Source of the DNA: Plasmodium brasilianum
Taxonomy: Eukaryota > Apicomplexa > Aconoidasida > Haemosporida > Plasmodiidae
Direction of reading: 5' to 3'
Assembly (NCBI RefSeq): GCF_023973825.1
Contig: NC_090125.1
Coordinates: 842,501 to 897,500, forward strand
DNA: 55,000 nt
A program made the translations under genes and the position numbers. The notes below the pieces were generated by a model, which searched no databases, was not told the DNA's origin, and worked only from the letters and a program-made list of their open reading frames with translations. This document shows, piece after piece, positions 23,509 through 35,004 of this stretch. Every line of letters starts with the position of its first letter. The first letter of the stretch is position 1.

Positions 23509-26238
23509 CTAACCCTGCTTGAGCAAGGATCTCAGGACATACTTCAATATGCCACCGTTATTAAAATATTTGACTTCAATTTCTGTGTCAATCCTGCAAA
23601 GAACATCGAATGTGACTACATTACCCTTTTGGTTCATTTGAACTTTTATATGTTGTTGTGGTTTTAAATTTCCGTCATTGAGTAAAATAGTAAACGTTTC
23701 TGTACCGTCTATATTGTAATGTGCTGCATTTTCATTATTTAAAAATTGTAAGGGTAGAACACTCATACCTATTAGATTACTCCTATGAATTCTTTCAAAC
23801 GATTCTGCTAAAATAGCTTTTACTCCTAACAAATATGATCCTTTGGCTGCCCAGTCTCTAGAACTACCACATCCATATTCCTTTCCAGCTATTATTATAA
23901 CATCCTTCTGTTCTTGCTTATATTTCATAGCTGCTTCATATATAGACATTAACTGATTTGAAGGTATATGTATAGTGTTCGGCCCTTTATCAGGGCATAG
24001 TTTATTTATTAATCTAATATTTGCAAATGTACCTCTTATCATAACTTGATCATTTCCTCTTCTAGCTCCATATGTATTCAATTCTTCATCTTTTACATTT
24101 TTTGATTTTAAAAATTTATAAGCTTCTGACGATTTATGTATCATACCAGCTGGTGATATATGATCTGTAGTTATACTATCCCCTAATAATAATAAAATAT
24201 GAGCATCTTTAATATCTTCAATTTCTTCAAGTTCTAATTTCATATTATTAAAAAAAGGGGGTTTGTGTATATATGTAGAATTTATATCCCATTCGTATAA
24301 TTTGTCTTTCTTAATTTTTATCTCATTCCAATATTTGTTTACATACTTTATATTTTTATATATATCCGTATACATATGTGCTTTTAAATACTTTTCTTCA
24401 TAGGCATTTATTTCTTCCTTTCTTGGTATTAACTCCAATGCATTAATAGCTTTCCCATTACAATTAAATGTATAATTTGTTATATCAATATTTACATTGC
24501 CTATAAGACTAAATAATACTACTAATGATGGAGAAGCTAAATAATTTGCCTTAATCAAAGGATGAATCCTTCCTTCAAAATTTCTATTTCCTGATAAAAC
24601 AGATGAACAAATTAAATCATTTTCATTAATAACACTCTCTACTTCTTTGTCTAAATTACCACTATTACCTATACATGTCATACATCCATAACCAACATTG
24701 TAAAAACCTAACTGTTCTAAATATGTTAATAACCCACCAGCTTCTAAATATTTCTGAACTGCTTTAGATCCAGGAGATAAGGAGCTTTTTATATATGGTA
24801 ACGATTTTATACCTAATTCTACTGCTTTTTTTGCCAATAATCCTGCAGCTATCATAGAGGATGAGTTACTTGTATTAGTACACGATGTGATAGCAGCTAG
24901 GACTACACTACCATGTGTTAATTTGTATGTTTGCTTATCCTTATATTGAAATAATATTTCTTTATTACGTTCTTCCTTAGGGATATTATATCCTTTGAAA
25001 CCAATTGGTGATTCCAAGCATAAAGTAAAATCTTTATGTAAATTTGATAATAATACATTATCATGTGGTCTTTTAGGACCTGATAAGGATAAATTTAATT
25101 TAGATAAATCTAATGTATGCACTTCAGTATATTCAATATGCTCCGAATAATTATTAAACAGCGAGTTGACAACTAAGTACTCACGTATTAGATTCACTTT
25201 TTCTTTATCTCTACCAGTTTGTATAAGATATTCTAATGTTATATCATCTACACCGAAAAACCCAACAGTAGCTCCATATTCTGGTGCCATATTTGCAATA
25301 GTTGCTCTATCAGCTAATTTTAGACTTTTTAAACTAGGCCCAAAAAATTCTACATATTTATTTACCACTCCTACTTCTTTTCTTAAAAAGGATGTTATAT
25401 ATAAAACAATATCTGTACTTAGTAAATAATCTGACAAATTACCTACTACATTTATACCTACCACTTCTGGTAATATCATAGATATAGGTAAACCTAACAT
25501 GGTTGCTTCTGCTTCTATACCTCCAACACCCCATCCTAGTATACCTAAACCATTTATCATAGTAGTATGAGAATCGGTACCCACCAAACTATCAGGATAT
25601 AATAAACCATTATTGTTAAATACAGAATGAGCCAAATATTCTAAATTTATCTGGTGTACTATTCCTGATCCTGGTGGTAATATTAACATATTTTCAAATG
25701 AATTCATTCCCCATTTTAGAAATTTAAATCTTTCTATGTTTCTTTCAAATTCTTTCTTTTCATTTAATTCTAAAGCATCTGGACTTCTACTATGATCTAC
25801 TTGAACAGAATGATCTATTACTAAATCTACTGGTATTTGTGGATTTATTTTATCTGCATTTCCACCCAATAATTCTGCAGTATCTCTCATTGTAGCTAAA
25901 TCAACTAAACATGGTACTCCTGTAAGATCTTGTAACAGTACTCGTGCAGGCATAAATGGAATTTCTTTTTTCTGTTTGCAATTATTTTCCCATTCTAATA
26001 TGGTATGTACATTTTGTTCAGTTACCTTTAAATTATCACAATTTCGTATAGCCGATTCTAGTAATATCCGGATGGAATATGGTAGTCTCTTTATTCTACT
26101 ATCATTTAATTCGTTTAAATCGTAATAACTGTAAATATTGTTTTTACTTAATTTCTTGCGTACACTTTCGAATGGGTTTGTTTTGCTGTAGTACCTTCGC
26201 ACACAGCTCGTTAGGTTCAAGCTTCTGTAGTGCTTCAT
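23509..26238 (-). CDS. IRP: Aconitate hydratase / iron regulatory protein (IRP-like aconitase)
   Basis: This 4Fe-4S enzyme interconverts citrate and isocitrate; the Plasmodium enzyme belongs to the cytosolic aconitase/IRP1 branch and has RNA-binding activity reported in P. falciparum. It is a single exon of 909 aa. The frame could extend to a GTG at 26262, but the first ATG is 26236-26238 and is chosen. Cluster cysteines lie in SCTNTSNSSS and in GYGCMTCIGNSG. Other family blocks are SLVGTDSHTTMINGLG, GWGVGGIEAEA, GDSITTDHISPAG, TYGARRGN, and the swivel-domain GKEYGCGSSRDWAAKG with substrate arginines. The N-terminus MKHYRSLNLTSCVRRYYSK is basic and Ser/Tyr-rich, consistent with a mitochondrial presequence absent from animal IRP1. 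All active-site residues I can recall appear intact. Confidence 0.97.
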   Translation of the reverse strand: MKHYRSLNLTSCVRRYYSKTNPFESVRKKLSKNNIYSYYDLNELNDSRIKRLPYSIRILLESAIRNCDNLKVTEQNVHTILEWENNCKQKKEIPFMPARVLLQDLTGVPCLVDLATMRDTAELLGGNADKINPQIPVDLVIDHSVQVDHSRSPDALELNEKKEFERNIERFKFLKWGMNSFENMLILPPGSGIVHQINLEYLAHSVFNNNGLLYPDSLVGTDSHTTMINGLGILGWGVGGIEAEATMLGLPISMILPEVVGINVVGNLSDYLLSTDIVLYITSFLRKEVGVVNKYVEFFGPSLKSLKLADRATIANMAPEYGATVGFFGVDDITLEYLIQTGRDKEKVNLIREYLVVNSLFNNYSEHIEYTEVHTLDLSKLNLSLSGPKRPHDNVLLSNLHKDFTLCLESPIGFKGYNIPKEERNKEILFQYKDKQTYKLTHGSVVLAAITSCTNTSNSSSMIAAGLLAKKAVELGIKSLPYIKSSLSPGSKAVQKYLEAGGLLTYLEQLGFYNVGYGCMTCIGNSGNLDKEVESVINENDLICSSVLSGNRNFEGRIHPLIKANYLASPSLVVLFSLIGNVNIDITNYTFNCNGKAINALELIPRKEEINAYEEKYLKAHMYTDIYKNIKYVNKYWNEIKIKKDKLYEWDINSTYIHKPPFFNNMKLELEEIEDIKDAHILLLLGDSITTDHISPAGMIHKSSEAYKFLKSKNVKDEELNTYGARRGNDQVMIRGTFANIRLINKLCPDKGPNTIHIPSNQLMSIYEAAMKYKQEQKDVIIIAGKEYGCGSSRDWAAKGSYLLGVKAILAESFERIHRSNLIGMSVLPLQFLNNENAAHYNIDGTETFTILLNDGNLKPQQHIKVQMNQKGNVVTFDVLCRIDTEIEVKYFNNGGILKYVLRSLLKQG

Positions 26239-28217
26239 GTTCACCCTGGCGAACTGCTGCACAGAGGGGAATATAGAAGTGTATGCTGGTGATACGATTA
26301 ATTTTTTAATCTATTTTATTTTTTTGTACCTTTTAGCTTTTATTTTACACATCTGTGTTTTCTTCTTTATTTCGCATTTGTATCTTTTATTTTGCACTTG
26401 TATCTTATTCTCTTTATTTTTTACTTTTCATTATACAATTTTTTTTTTTTTTTTTTTTTTCCCTCTCTTTTGCACCCTTACTTTATGGTAACCCTTCCGA
26501 CAGGCTAATGTATCTGTTTGTGCAACGTTTACTCCGTGGAGTACTTCCTTATGCCCTATTCGCTATGTAAATACATGAACACTTATACATACATATACAT
26601 ATATATATGTGTATATAGCAAATGCATATGTGTAAATAAATATGTGTACAGGCGTATGAATTCCCCTTTCTTTAAGGCCTTAAGTTGTTATTATCTTTTC
26701 TTTTTCCCTTTTTTTTTTTTTTTTTTTTTAAAAGTTCTTGGTCATTCCCTAGTCCAATTTTGTCATCGTTTTTATTTTCGGAGGTTGTACATATATTTTC
26801 ATACTGACTTATGTTTTTTTAAAATTTTAAAAAAATTTTTAAAAGTGGGTATTTATGTAAAAATGTAAATAATTATAAGAAAAAAAAAAAAAAAAAATTT
26901 ATTAAGCTACAAGAAAAAACATAAATGGTAAAGAAATATTAAACAGATATTTACAGAAAATGCTATAAAATAATGTAAAAATACGAATTATACTTTTTTA
27001 TTTTTTGTAATAAATTGTGCGCCCTTTTGTTTCTCTTTTTTTTAATTTTACATTTTTTCATTCTTTCAGCAAATTCAGAAACCTTCCTTTCATCGTCGCA
27101 AGTTGACCTGCTCCGCTTTTTTTTTGTTATTTTGAATGAGCTAATAAATAGGCATTAAAAAGGAAAGAAGTGAATACATACACGCGTGCATATGTACACA
27201 TGTACATGTGTACATCATGTATGCATGTATTATGTATGTACGTATGTGTATACATATATTTACATAGCGAAACGTGCCTAGGTAGTAGTCTGTACACACA
27301 TCTCTCGTTTAAAGCATGTTTTACCCATTTTACTGTAAATTCATTAATACATTAAAAAAAAAAAAAAAAAAAAAAAAGAAAATTCAACTGCATTTCCAAA
27401 GGGATCTGACTTTTACAAATATAAAATTAAAAAGAGTATTATTTAGATATATGCTATTATTTTTGAGAGTAAAAAGATAGCATGAGGAGAATTCACTTAT
27501 AATGCATGTTATTCCAACACTATATTTACCACAATGAGGCAGGGAAAATATTTTCTTTTTTATTTCTTAAGGAATGTTCATTTATATTTGTACGCATATA
27601 ACAACATCGGTATATACCTAACAAAAGTTTACCCATTTTTACAATTACCCTTCTTAAAAGTACCATCCAACAAAAGAAAAAAAAAAAAAAAAAGTTAACC
27701 ATTTTGTTAACCTTTAAACATATTTTAAAACATTCATCCATTTATAAAAATGCAAAATAGTTCCCTTTCTCATTATGAGTTGGCTTTTTTTTTTTTTTTT
27801 TTCTAGCTATTATTACTTTTGTTATTAGTTTCAATTAATTTGTTGTGCAGTAATATTAAAGAGGCACACATAAACACATTCTACCTCGACTGCATGTTCA
27901 TATAAACATGTGTACACGCAAACATAAGTACGTATACACACACATAAACATTCAGAATAGAACAGAATGTTACACTACTGGTCAACGTCCTGCTTGCTGT
28001 TTTTTTAAAAAATATTGCCATATTTTGGTTCATAAAAAGAAGGATTAATCTCTATGTACCTTTTATAAACTACATGCCTGTATGAACGGTTTAGTCTAAA
28101 GTACACAAATCGCTCTGCTAATATTCGACATTTTTTTAAATTCAATAAACTAATACACATGATCTTGCTCTTATTGTATTAAAAGGAAAAAAAATTTTAA
28201 AAAGCATCCGATATATG

Positions 28218-28251
<34 letters not shown>

Positions 28252-28609
28252 CTAACGTTACAAATAAAAAGAACGAAGTTGTTTTCCTTCAAAAAATTTT
28301 AAACATTAGCATATTTTATATGTATTATATGGCACTAATAAAAAGGCTGCTACAACTATATTCAACTTCAGTTCATACGCATCAAAATTGTTACTATAAA
28401 ATGTTAGTTAAAAATATAATTCATTTATTTAATTTTCTTTCTCTTTCCGTTTTTAACTAGAAATGAGCATATTTTGAGGTTGCTATTTAAACAGTGGTAA
28501 AAATTTTATGTAATTTTTGAAAATATATACTGCGTAAATACATAGAGCCTAATATATTTTGTGCTTTGTTAAGATGTGTTTATAAAAAATTAGAAGAGTA
28601 CCTTCTATA

Positions 28610-28765
28610 TATACATGTATATACATACACAATATATATATACATGCGTAATGCATATATACATACGTAATACATATGCACATACATAATACATATATAT
28701 ATACATATATACATACGTAATGCATATATATATACGTAATACATATACACATACATAATACATAT
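28610..28765. repeat. Imperfect TACATAATACATATA repeat
   Basis: Degenerate tandem units built from TACATAATACATA and TACGTAATGCATA run through this stretch. They create shadow open frames of Tyr/Ile/Cys/Met on the minus strand. Confidence 0.7.
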
Positions 28766-29422
28766 ATATAACAAAATAATTAGCATATTTGACGAATGTG
28801 TTAGCTGTGCCTTTAACATTTTTCTGTCAATTTTTTTTTATTTCTTTATTTTTGCAAAAATAGCAATACTGCCAATTTTAAAGCAAAAGAAAATGATCAT
28901 CCACCATACTTCGTTTGATGCTATACTTCGTAATAAATTGTGAGTGAACGAAAAAAAAAAAAAATATAGCAAAGATGTTATTTAAGGGGGTGTAGCACAT
29001 TTATTCTGAAGCTTTTTATATTATATTTTAATTAGGCATTTTTCACGTGTAATAATAATTTATTGTATATTTCTCAAAAATTTGTTATACTTTAATATAT
29101 ATTTTTCGCATTTTTAACAAAACTAAAAAACTACTATTAACATACAATAAAATAAAACTTACAAATTTGTACTACTTTTTTTGCCTTTTTTTTTTATTTT
29201 TTGAAATTTCGTCGTAGGGGTAAAATATTCACCTACATATTATTATCGGAAATACCATGGCAGCCAACAACTTATTAATAAAATAAAAAAAATAATAAGT
29301 TCGCATATGTATATATAACATATATGAATACATATGTTTATGCATATTAATCATATATTTCTTGGGCGTTACTTGAAATATTGTATTTTCCCATAATATT
29401 GAGTTTAATAAATAAAAGAAAA

Positions 29423-29460
<38 letters not shown>

Positions 29461-30420
29461 GTATACATTCTGTAAATAATTATTAAACATGTTGATAAAT
29501 GAAGGTTAAAAAAATGTTCAGCTTAGGGAGAAAATAATTAAGCAAAACAAAATATTCAACAAGGGGCAGAAACGCCAAGCAAAAATTGCCATTTTGAATA
29601 GTGCGTAAAGGCATATATATGTACATGTACTTAGGTATATTTAAAATATATGTATATGTATATAGTTATATGCATATATATATGCGCAACACAAACTTCC
29701 AATTTTTTTTTTTTTGCTATATATTTTTGGTGTACTGTACTATAGGAAAAAATTACGACAAAAGGTCAAACTTGCAGCAGAGCAAATATTTATCCATCGT
29801 ATTTATAATGTATATATATGTGCAATATATGTGATATATGCACGTACTGTATGTATATAGAATATACATATATAATATATATATTACATATTGAAAGTTT
29901 AGAGCGTATGGTTATATACATGTGCATAATTTATTTATATGTACAAAAATATCTTCCTATTTTTATAAAGGAGCTGTTTTCATATTCTTTTGAATAGATA
30001 GAATAAACGAAAATTTATTAAAATGAAAAGGGATTTTAAAGAATTGAATTAAAAAATGAATTAAGAAAAAAAGAAAAGTTTTAATTTAATAATTCATCAA
30101 GTTGTATATACTTGCAAAGTAATATTTCATTTCATTTTCACTTTATATGATAAGCTCGTTTAAGGAGCTTTTCCAAAATTTAAGAAAAAAAAAAAAAAAA
30201 AAAGGTAAATATTTAACCTTAATTTAAAACAGTTAAAAAGGTTAAAAGCTAAACGTTAAAAGAAAAAAAAAAAAGAAAAAGAAAAAAAAAGGGATGAAAT
30301 TTATGATATGTAGCAAAAGTACCGTTTGCTATATTAATTTATGTGCCATATTTTTTTGGCGCAAAATTTATGTGTATATATTTTTCGTTTTGTCATTATT
30401 GGCTATGCTTTTCTCGTAAT

Positions 30421-30600
30421 TTCATTATATCAGCCGCTTTACAATTTCGTTATATTAGCTGCTTTACCATTTCGTTATATTAGCTGCTTTACCATTTCGT
30501 TATATTAGCTGCTTTACCATTTCGTTATATTAGCTGCTTTACCATTGCGTTATATGAGCCGCTTTACCATTGCGTTATATGAGCCGCTTTACAATTTTGC
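30421..30600. repeat. 25-bp minisatellite upstream of RPS6, about seven copies
   Basis: Tandem units of the form TTCGTTATATTAGCTGCTTT plus ACCAT lie 90-270 bp upstream of the RPS6 start. Units vary at a few positions (TTAGCTGC/TGAGCCGC, ATTTCG/ATTGCG). The array probably sits within the promoter or 5' untranslated region. Confidence 0.85.
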
Positions 30601-30688
30601 AGTCGCTTTCCTTATAGCACTTTTCATTTTACTTTTTATTTTAATCTCTTATTTATAGAGTTCGCTTTTACCCGTCCACTCATAGAAG

Positions 30689-31672
30689 ATGAAATTGAAT
30701 ATTTCTAACCCACTGAACAATGTTCAGAAGAGCATAGAAATTGATGATGAAAAGAAATTATTACCATTTATGGAAAAGAGAATAGGGAATGTAGTACCAG
30801 GAGATTCAATAGGAGAAGAATTTTTAGGATATATTTTTCGAATTACTGGAGGTAATGATAAGCAAGGTTTTCCAATGATGCAAGGAGTGTTGACAAATAA
30901 TAGGGTAAGATTATTATTTAAAAAAGGAATGAAATGTTATAGACCTAGAAAAAAAGGAGAAAAAAAAAGAAAATCTGTTAGAGGATGTATAGTAGGTCAG
31001 GATTTATCTGCTTTAAATTTAACTCTAGTAAAAAAAGGAACAAATGAAATACCAGGTTTAACTGATAAAGCAGTAGGTAAAAAATTAGGTCCAAAAAGAG
31101 CAAGTAAAATTAGAAAATTGTTTAACTTAGATAAGTCCGATGATGTGAAAAAATATGTTATTGGTAGAGCTATTTCTAAAAATGGAAAAACTAGATTTAT
31201 TAAACCCAAAATTCAAAGACTAGTTACTGAGAAAAGATTACTTAGGAAAAAAACTCTCTTAGCAGCTAAAGAAAGAAGAAGAGAAGAAAAAAAGAAAACT
31301 ATTAGGGAGTATAAGAGAGTATTAAAAAATTATAGAAATCAACTCCTTTTAAAAGGAGAAGATGAGACAGGTAAAAAAAAAAAAGTAAAAAAATCTATTT
31401 CCAAAGATAATTTAAAAAAAAAAGATAGCAAAGGAAAAGGGGGGGAAAATAAAGCCAAAAATGACAAGATAAACAAAGATAAAACAAAAACAGATGGTGC
31501 TAAAAAGGATGATGGTAAAAAAAAATCTCCCTCTACAACAAATAAGGAAAAATCCAACAAACAAACCAAATCAGACAATAAAGCTGTAAAAGCTGAAAAA
31601 AGTACTCTAGCAAAAAATCAGAAAAATCAGAAAGAGGAAGGTAATAAAGCAGGAAAGAAAAAGAAAAATTAA
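30689..31672 (+). CDS. RPS6: 40S ribosomal protein eS6 with Lys-rich C-terminal extension
   Basis: This is a small-subunit ribosomal protein. The single exon encodes 327 aa from ATG 30689. The eS6 core is obvious: [75 protein letters not shown] and [20 protein letters not shown]. The core ends near residue 225 with [20 protein letters not shown]. Human eS6 is 249 aa and ends in the S6-kinase serine cluster. Here that tail is replaced by about 100 residues rich in Lys, Asp, Asn and Ser ([23 protein letters not shown]). Serines in basic context exist, but the RRLSSLR-type cluster is absent. It is divergent from IRP. The length is somewhat above the P. falciparum protein as I remember it. Confidence 0.97.
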   Translation: MKLNISNPLNNVQKSIEIDDEKKLLPFMEKRIGNVVPGDSIGEEFLGYIFRITGGNDKQGFPMMQGVLTNNRVRLLFKKGMKCYRPRKKGEKKRKSVRGCIVGQDLSALNLTLVKKGTNEIPGLTDKAVGKKLGPKRASKIRKLFNLDKSDDVKKYVIGRAISKNGKTRFIKPKIQRLVTEKRLLRKKTLLAAKERRREEKKKTIREYKRVLKNYRNQLLLKGEDETGKKKKVKKSISKDNLKKKDSKGKGGENKAKNDKINKDKTKTDGAKKDDGKKKSPSTTNKEKSNKQTKSDNKAVKAEKSTLAKNQKNQKEEGNKAGKKKKN

Positions 31673-32585
31673 AAAGTGAACAGAAATATTAATAGATAGC
31701 GTATTTTATTAATTGTATAACAGGCATGTTGTTACGCGTGCACGGGGCATTGGTATTCACCCACCCATAAAACGTCGTGTACACACGAGGATAAAAATAA
31801 AGAACGAAAAGGAATAATAAATATAGGAATTATAAGAAAATTCTCAAGGGGAACTATCTAGCGTGCAGTTTTGTTACATTGAACGAAAAAATGCGAATTC
31901 TTGAACACTCGATTTGTGTTTTTTTAAAATTGCTCCAAATTATTGGAAAAAATTAAAAAAAAAAAAAAAAATAGGAAAATATATACATGTACATATATGC
32001 ATACACACACACACGTATGTATACATATATATATGCAATAACTTATGTTGTTACATATGAACATTCCTTTATCATATGCGATAATATATACTTTATTTTA
32101 GCATCTTTAATAGTTACCATATTCTGCAATAATATATGTACGTGTGCATTTTTTTAAACTCCCATTTTCTCGTAACTCGGCAAGTTAAAAAATATTGTAC
32201 CCATATTTGTATATATATACGTACACGTGTGTGTACGCGAACGCATATATATACATACATGTATGGGTGTATGTATCCATGTACCCTTACAATATATATT
32301 CCTTTCTATTTCGTAAGACGAATAAAAAGGGAAGATAAATGCCTATTATTTTTTTATTGACGCTTACAGCTGTATTTGATGGTGGTATACATAAATGTTC
32401 TTGCAATGACAAAATGCTTTCCCCAAGAAACGAAACAAAAAGGAAGGTTTATCACGTTAAACCCCTTTTACATTTCAGATGTATGTATATATATATATAT
32501 ATATATATATTATCACATGAAGCTTACTTGTAGCTGAAAAGGGATATAAACATAAACAAACATATATAATTAAAAGAATGAATAA

Positions 32586-32620
<35 letters not shown>

Positions 32621-33117
32621 CAAACTTCTATGGTTGTCTCGCTATGTCCATTTTTAATCTACAGAAAGATAATGGCTATTACATGCTACCCTCATTAATC
32701 CTTCATTTAATCTTCTTTTTACGTAATGGGTTAATAATTGTGGATGGGGGAAAGAATTTTAAAATAATATTTTCCATACTCAGTAAAGGTGTCAAGGCAA
32801 TATAACTTTGACATACACACATGCACACGCATATATATATATATATGTATATATGTTGACGATCCATAGTTGAATTTATATTTTTTTAAAGGTGATATGA
32901 AAGTTTAAAAGAAAAAAAAAAAGAAAAGGCAGACAGAACATTATTGTTGTATGAAATTAAAATTTCTTCTTTTCATAAATATTTGCAAATATTAAAATTT
33001 CGTTTTTTTCAACCTTTGACTCATTTAAACAATTTGTTCGCACAATAGGATTCTTATGTGTTACACTACTTGAAATTGAGTAACAGTTATATTTAATCGT
33101 ACAAACGAATGTATATG

Positions 33118-33158
<41 letters not shown>

Positions 33159-34684
33159 TCATACATATATATAATATGGGCGTGTCTGTAATACGCCTTT
33201 AATATTTATTTATATTCTCAGTGGGGAACAGTTCCTGAAAAAAAAGCCCATTTTTGTACATATGTACATGAATATAAATATACATATATATATATAGTCA
33301 AAAATGAAGAGAAGGAAAAAAATATAATTTTACTTATCTTCATTTATTTTTTATTTAGCTGTATTATTTTTAATAAATTTTACACAGCTAAACAGGATAA
33401 TTTTTTTTTGGTCTTCTTTTCGTTTATTTTTTATTCATATTATTGTTCGCAAGGTATATATCAAACTAATTTGAGTATTCATATCCAAAAAAGAATAAAA
33501 AAAAAATAAAGCAAAAAATAAAATACATATTCACTGTTACGAGTGTAAATGTGTATACGTATGAGTATGTTTATGTACGCATTAATGTACATATATATAT
33601 ATGCGTATGTATATTTTGCATTTTTTTTTTTTTTAACATTTATTCTTTAAATGTTAAGTAAAAGAATATTTTTACTTGTTACTATTTAGTAAATAAATTA
33701 TGAAAAATAAAGCAGTTAATAAAATTTTATAAACATGTGTGTATTTGTTTAAACGAAAAATTTTGTAATGTTAAAATTATCGGATGGATGGACGTATGCT
33801 AGCAATTTATTAAATATTCGAGGTTTACCCAACTTAAGGCATACATATATATATATAGATATATATATTTTATACACGTCATTTACATTTGATAGTATTC
33901 ATAAGCGCAGCATACATATAAATTATATATATATATATACATACGTACATACAATGATGGGAATAAAACGATTGTGTTATAAATAACTGTTCGCCCGATT
34001 TTCAAGTATTTTATTTATTATTTTTGGCACACCCCTTTTTTACAGTCACTATTATTTTCATGTGTAAAAATTTTTTTTTTTTCCTTATACATATTCAGGT
34101 TTATGTGTATATATGAATATAAGTAAATTTAATGATATATGTAAGTATGTATGTTCGTTATTATGCATGTTCGTTATTATGTATGTTCGTTATTATGCAT
34201 GTTCGTTATTATGTATGTTCGTTATTATTTATGTTCGTTATTATTTATGTACGTTTTATGTATTCGTTTATACACGTCAAAGTAATACACCCGTGACTAT
34301 ACATAACTTCCTAATTTTTTTTGGTAAACAAAATTGTATTTTTTTAGTATTTACACGTATATAATAGGTACCTATATATACGAGCTATACACAATGCTTC
34401 GTGTATGGATGTTTTTCAGTTTACCTTTTATTTTACGCTTATATTTATGCGCGTACATGCGCATACATACAAATATAAATACGTACACACCGAAATACAT
34501 ACTTAAATACTCATACTTATATATGTTCATTTTAACAATATTTTTGCAGCCATGTTTAATTAAATTGTGGTATGATTTAAATGTTATTTAAATGTTTGTT
34601 TTTTAAAATATTAGTCCAAGTATGTAAGCCTTTTATTATGTTATTTTTTACTTTTTACATGAACAAGCATAATCTTTTTAAATC

Positions 34685-34718
<34 letters not shown>

Positions 34719-35004
34719 TAATATTATTTGCAAAAGTATTACTTGCTTACAGTTACTACTGTATACATAGTTTTGTTTCCACCGCATTATTTTTACCATT
34801 ATGTATATATATATATATATATGTATACATATATGTATATATTCATATATGTGTATATATAAACATTTGTGTGTATATTATTTTGTGCCTCCTTTAACAT
34901 AAAAGCTAGTGAAAAATAGGAGCGTTTTTATTATTTCTTTAATTTAAAACGTAAAGACATATAAAGAAATATAAAGAAACAAACAGTTCGAACTTTTCGT
35001 TAGA
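31673..35004. other. 3.3 kb intergenic between RPS6 and V-ATPase D, with unresolved coding-like islands
   Basis: It is mostly TA microsatellites and homopolymers. Three islands of balanced composition stand out: 32335-32490 with 32650-32805; 32957-33120 (minus-strand frame rich in Lys/Asn/Glu/Ser); and 33760-33845. I could not join them into a convincing gene, so none is annotated as CDS; they are discussed as findings. A 16-bp minisatellite lies at 34152-34247. Confidence 0.5.
34152..34247. repeat. 16-bp minisatellite, six copies
   Basis: Tandem units of TGTTCGTTATTATGCA, with TGCA/TGTA/TTTA alternation at the end of each unit, upstream of V-ATPase D. Confidence 0.85.

Larger units (their letters stand above)
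26239..30688. other. 4.4 kb intergenic, 5' region of both IRP and RPS6
   Basis: This is a very long divergent gap made of A/T homopolymers, TA microsatellites and imperfect minisatellites. Non-repetitive patches occur at about 26495-26560, 27060-27120, 27250-27340, 27960-28160 and 29205-29275. None gives a spliceable reading frame or a recognisable RNA that I could defend. Expect leaders of two highly expressed genes. Confidence 0.55.

Noticed and set aside
23316..23522. 68-codon plus-strand frame overlapping the IRP 3' end
   Set aside because: It overlaps the end of a conserved gene on the other strand and shows no motif; likely 3' UTR antisense.
26239..26262. GTG start eight codons upstream of the IRP ATG
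   Set aside because: Non-ATG initiation is not needed; the first ATG gives a complete enzyme with a plausible presequence.
27065..27120. GC-richer patch with CGATGAA and two CTGA motifs on the minus strand
   Set aside because: The C box is imperfect and the spacing of about 30 nt does not fit a C/D snoRNA.
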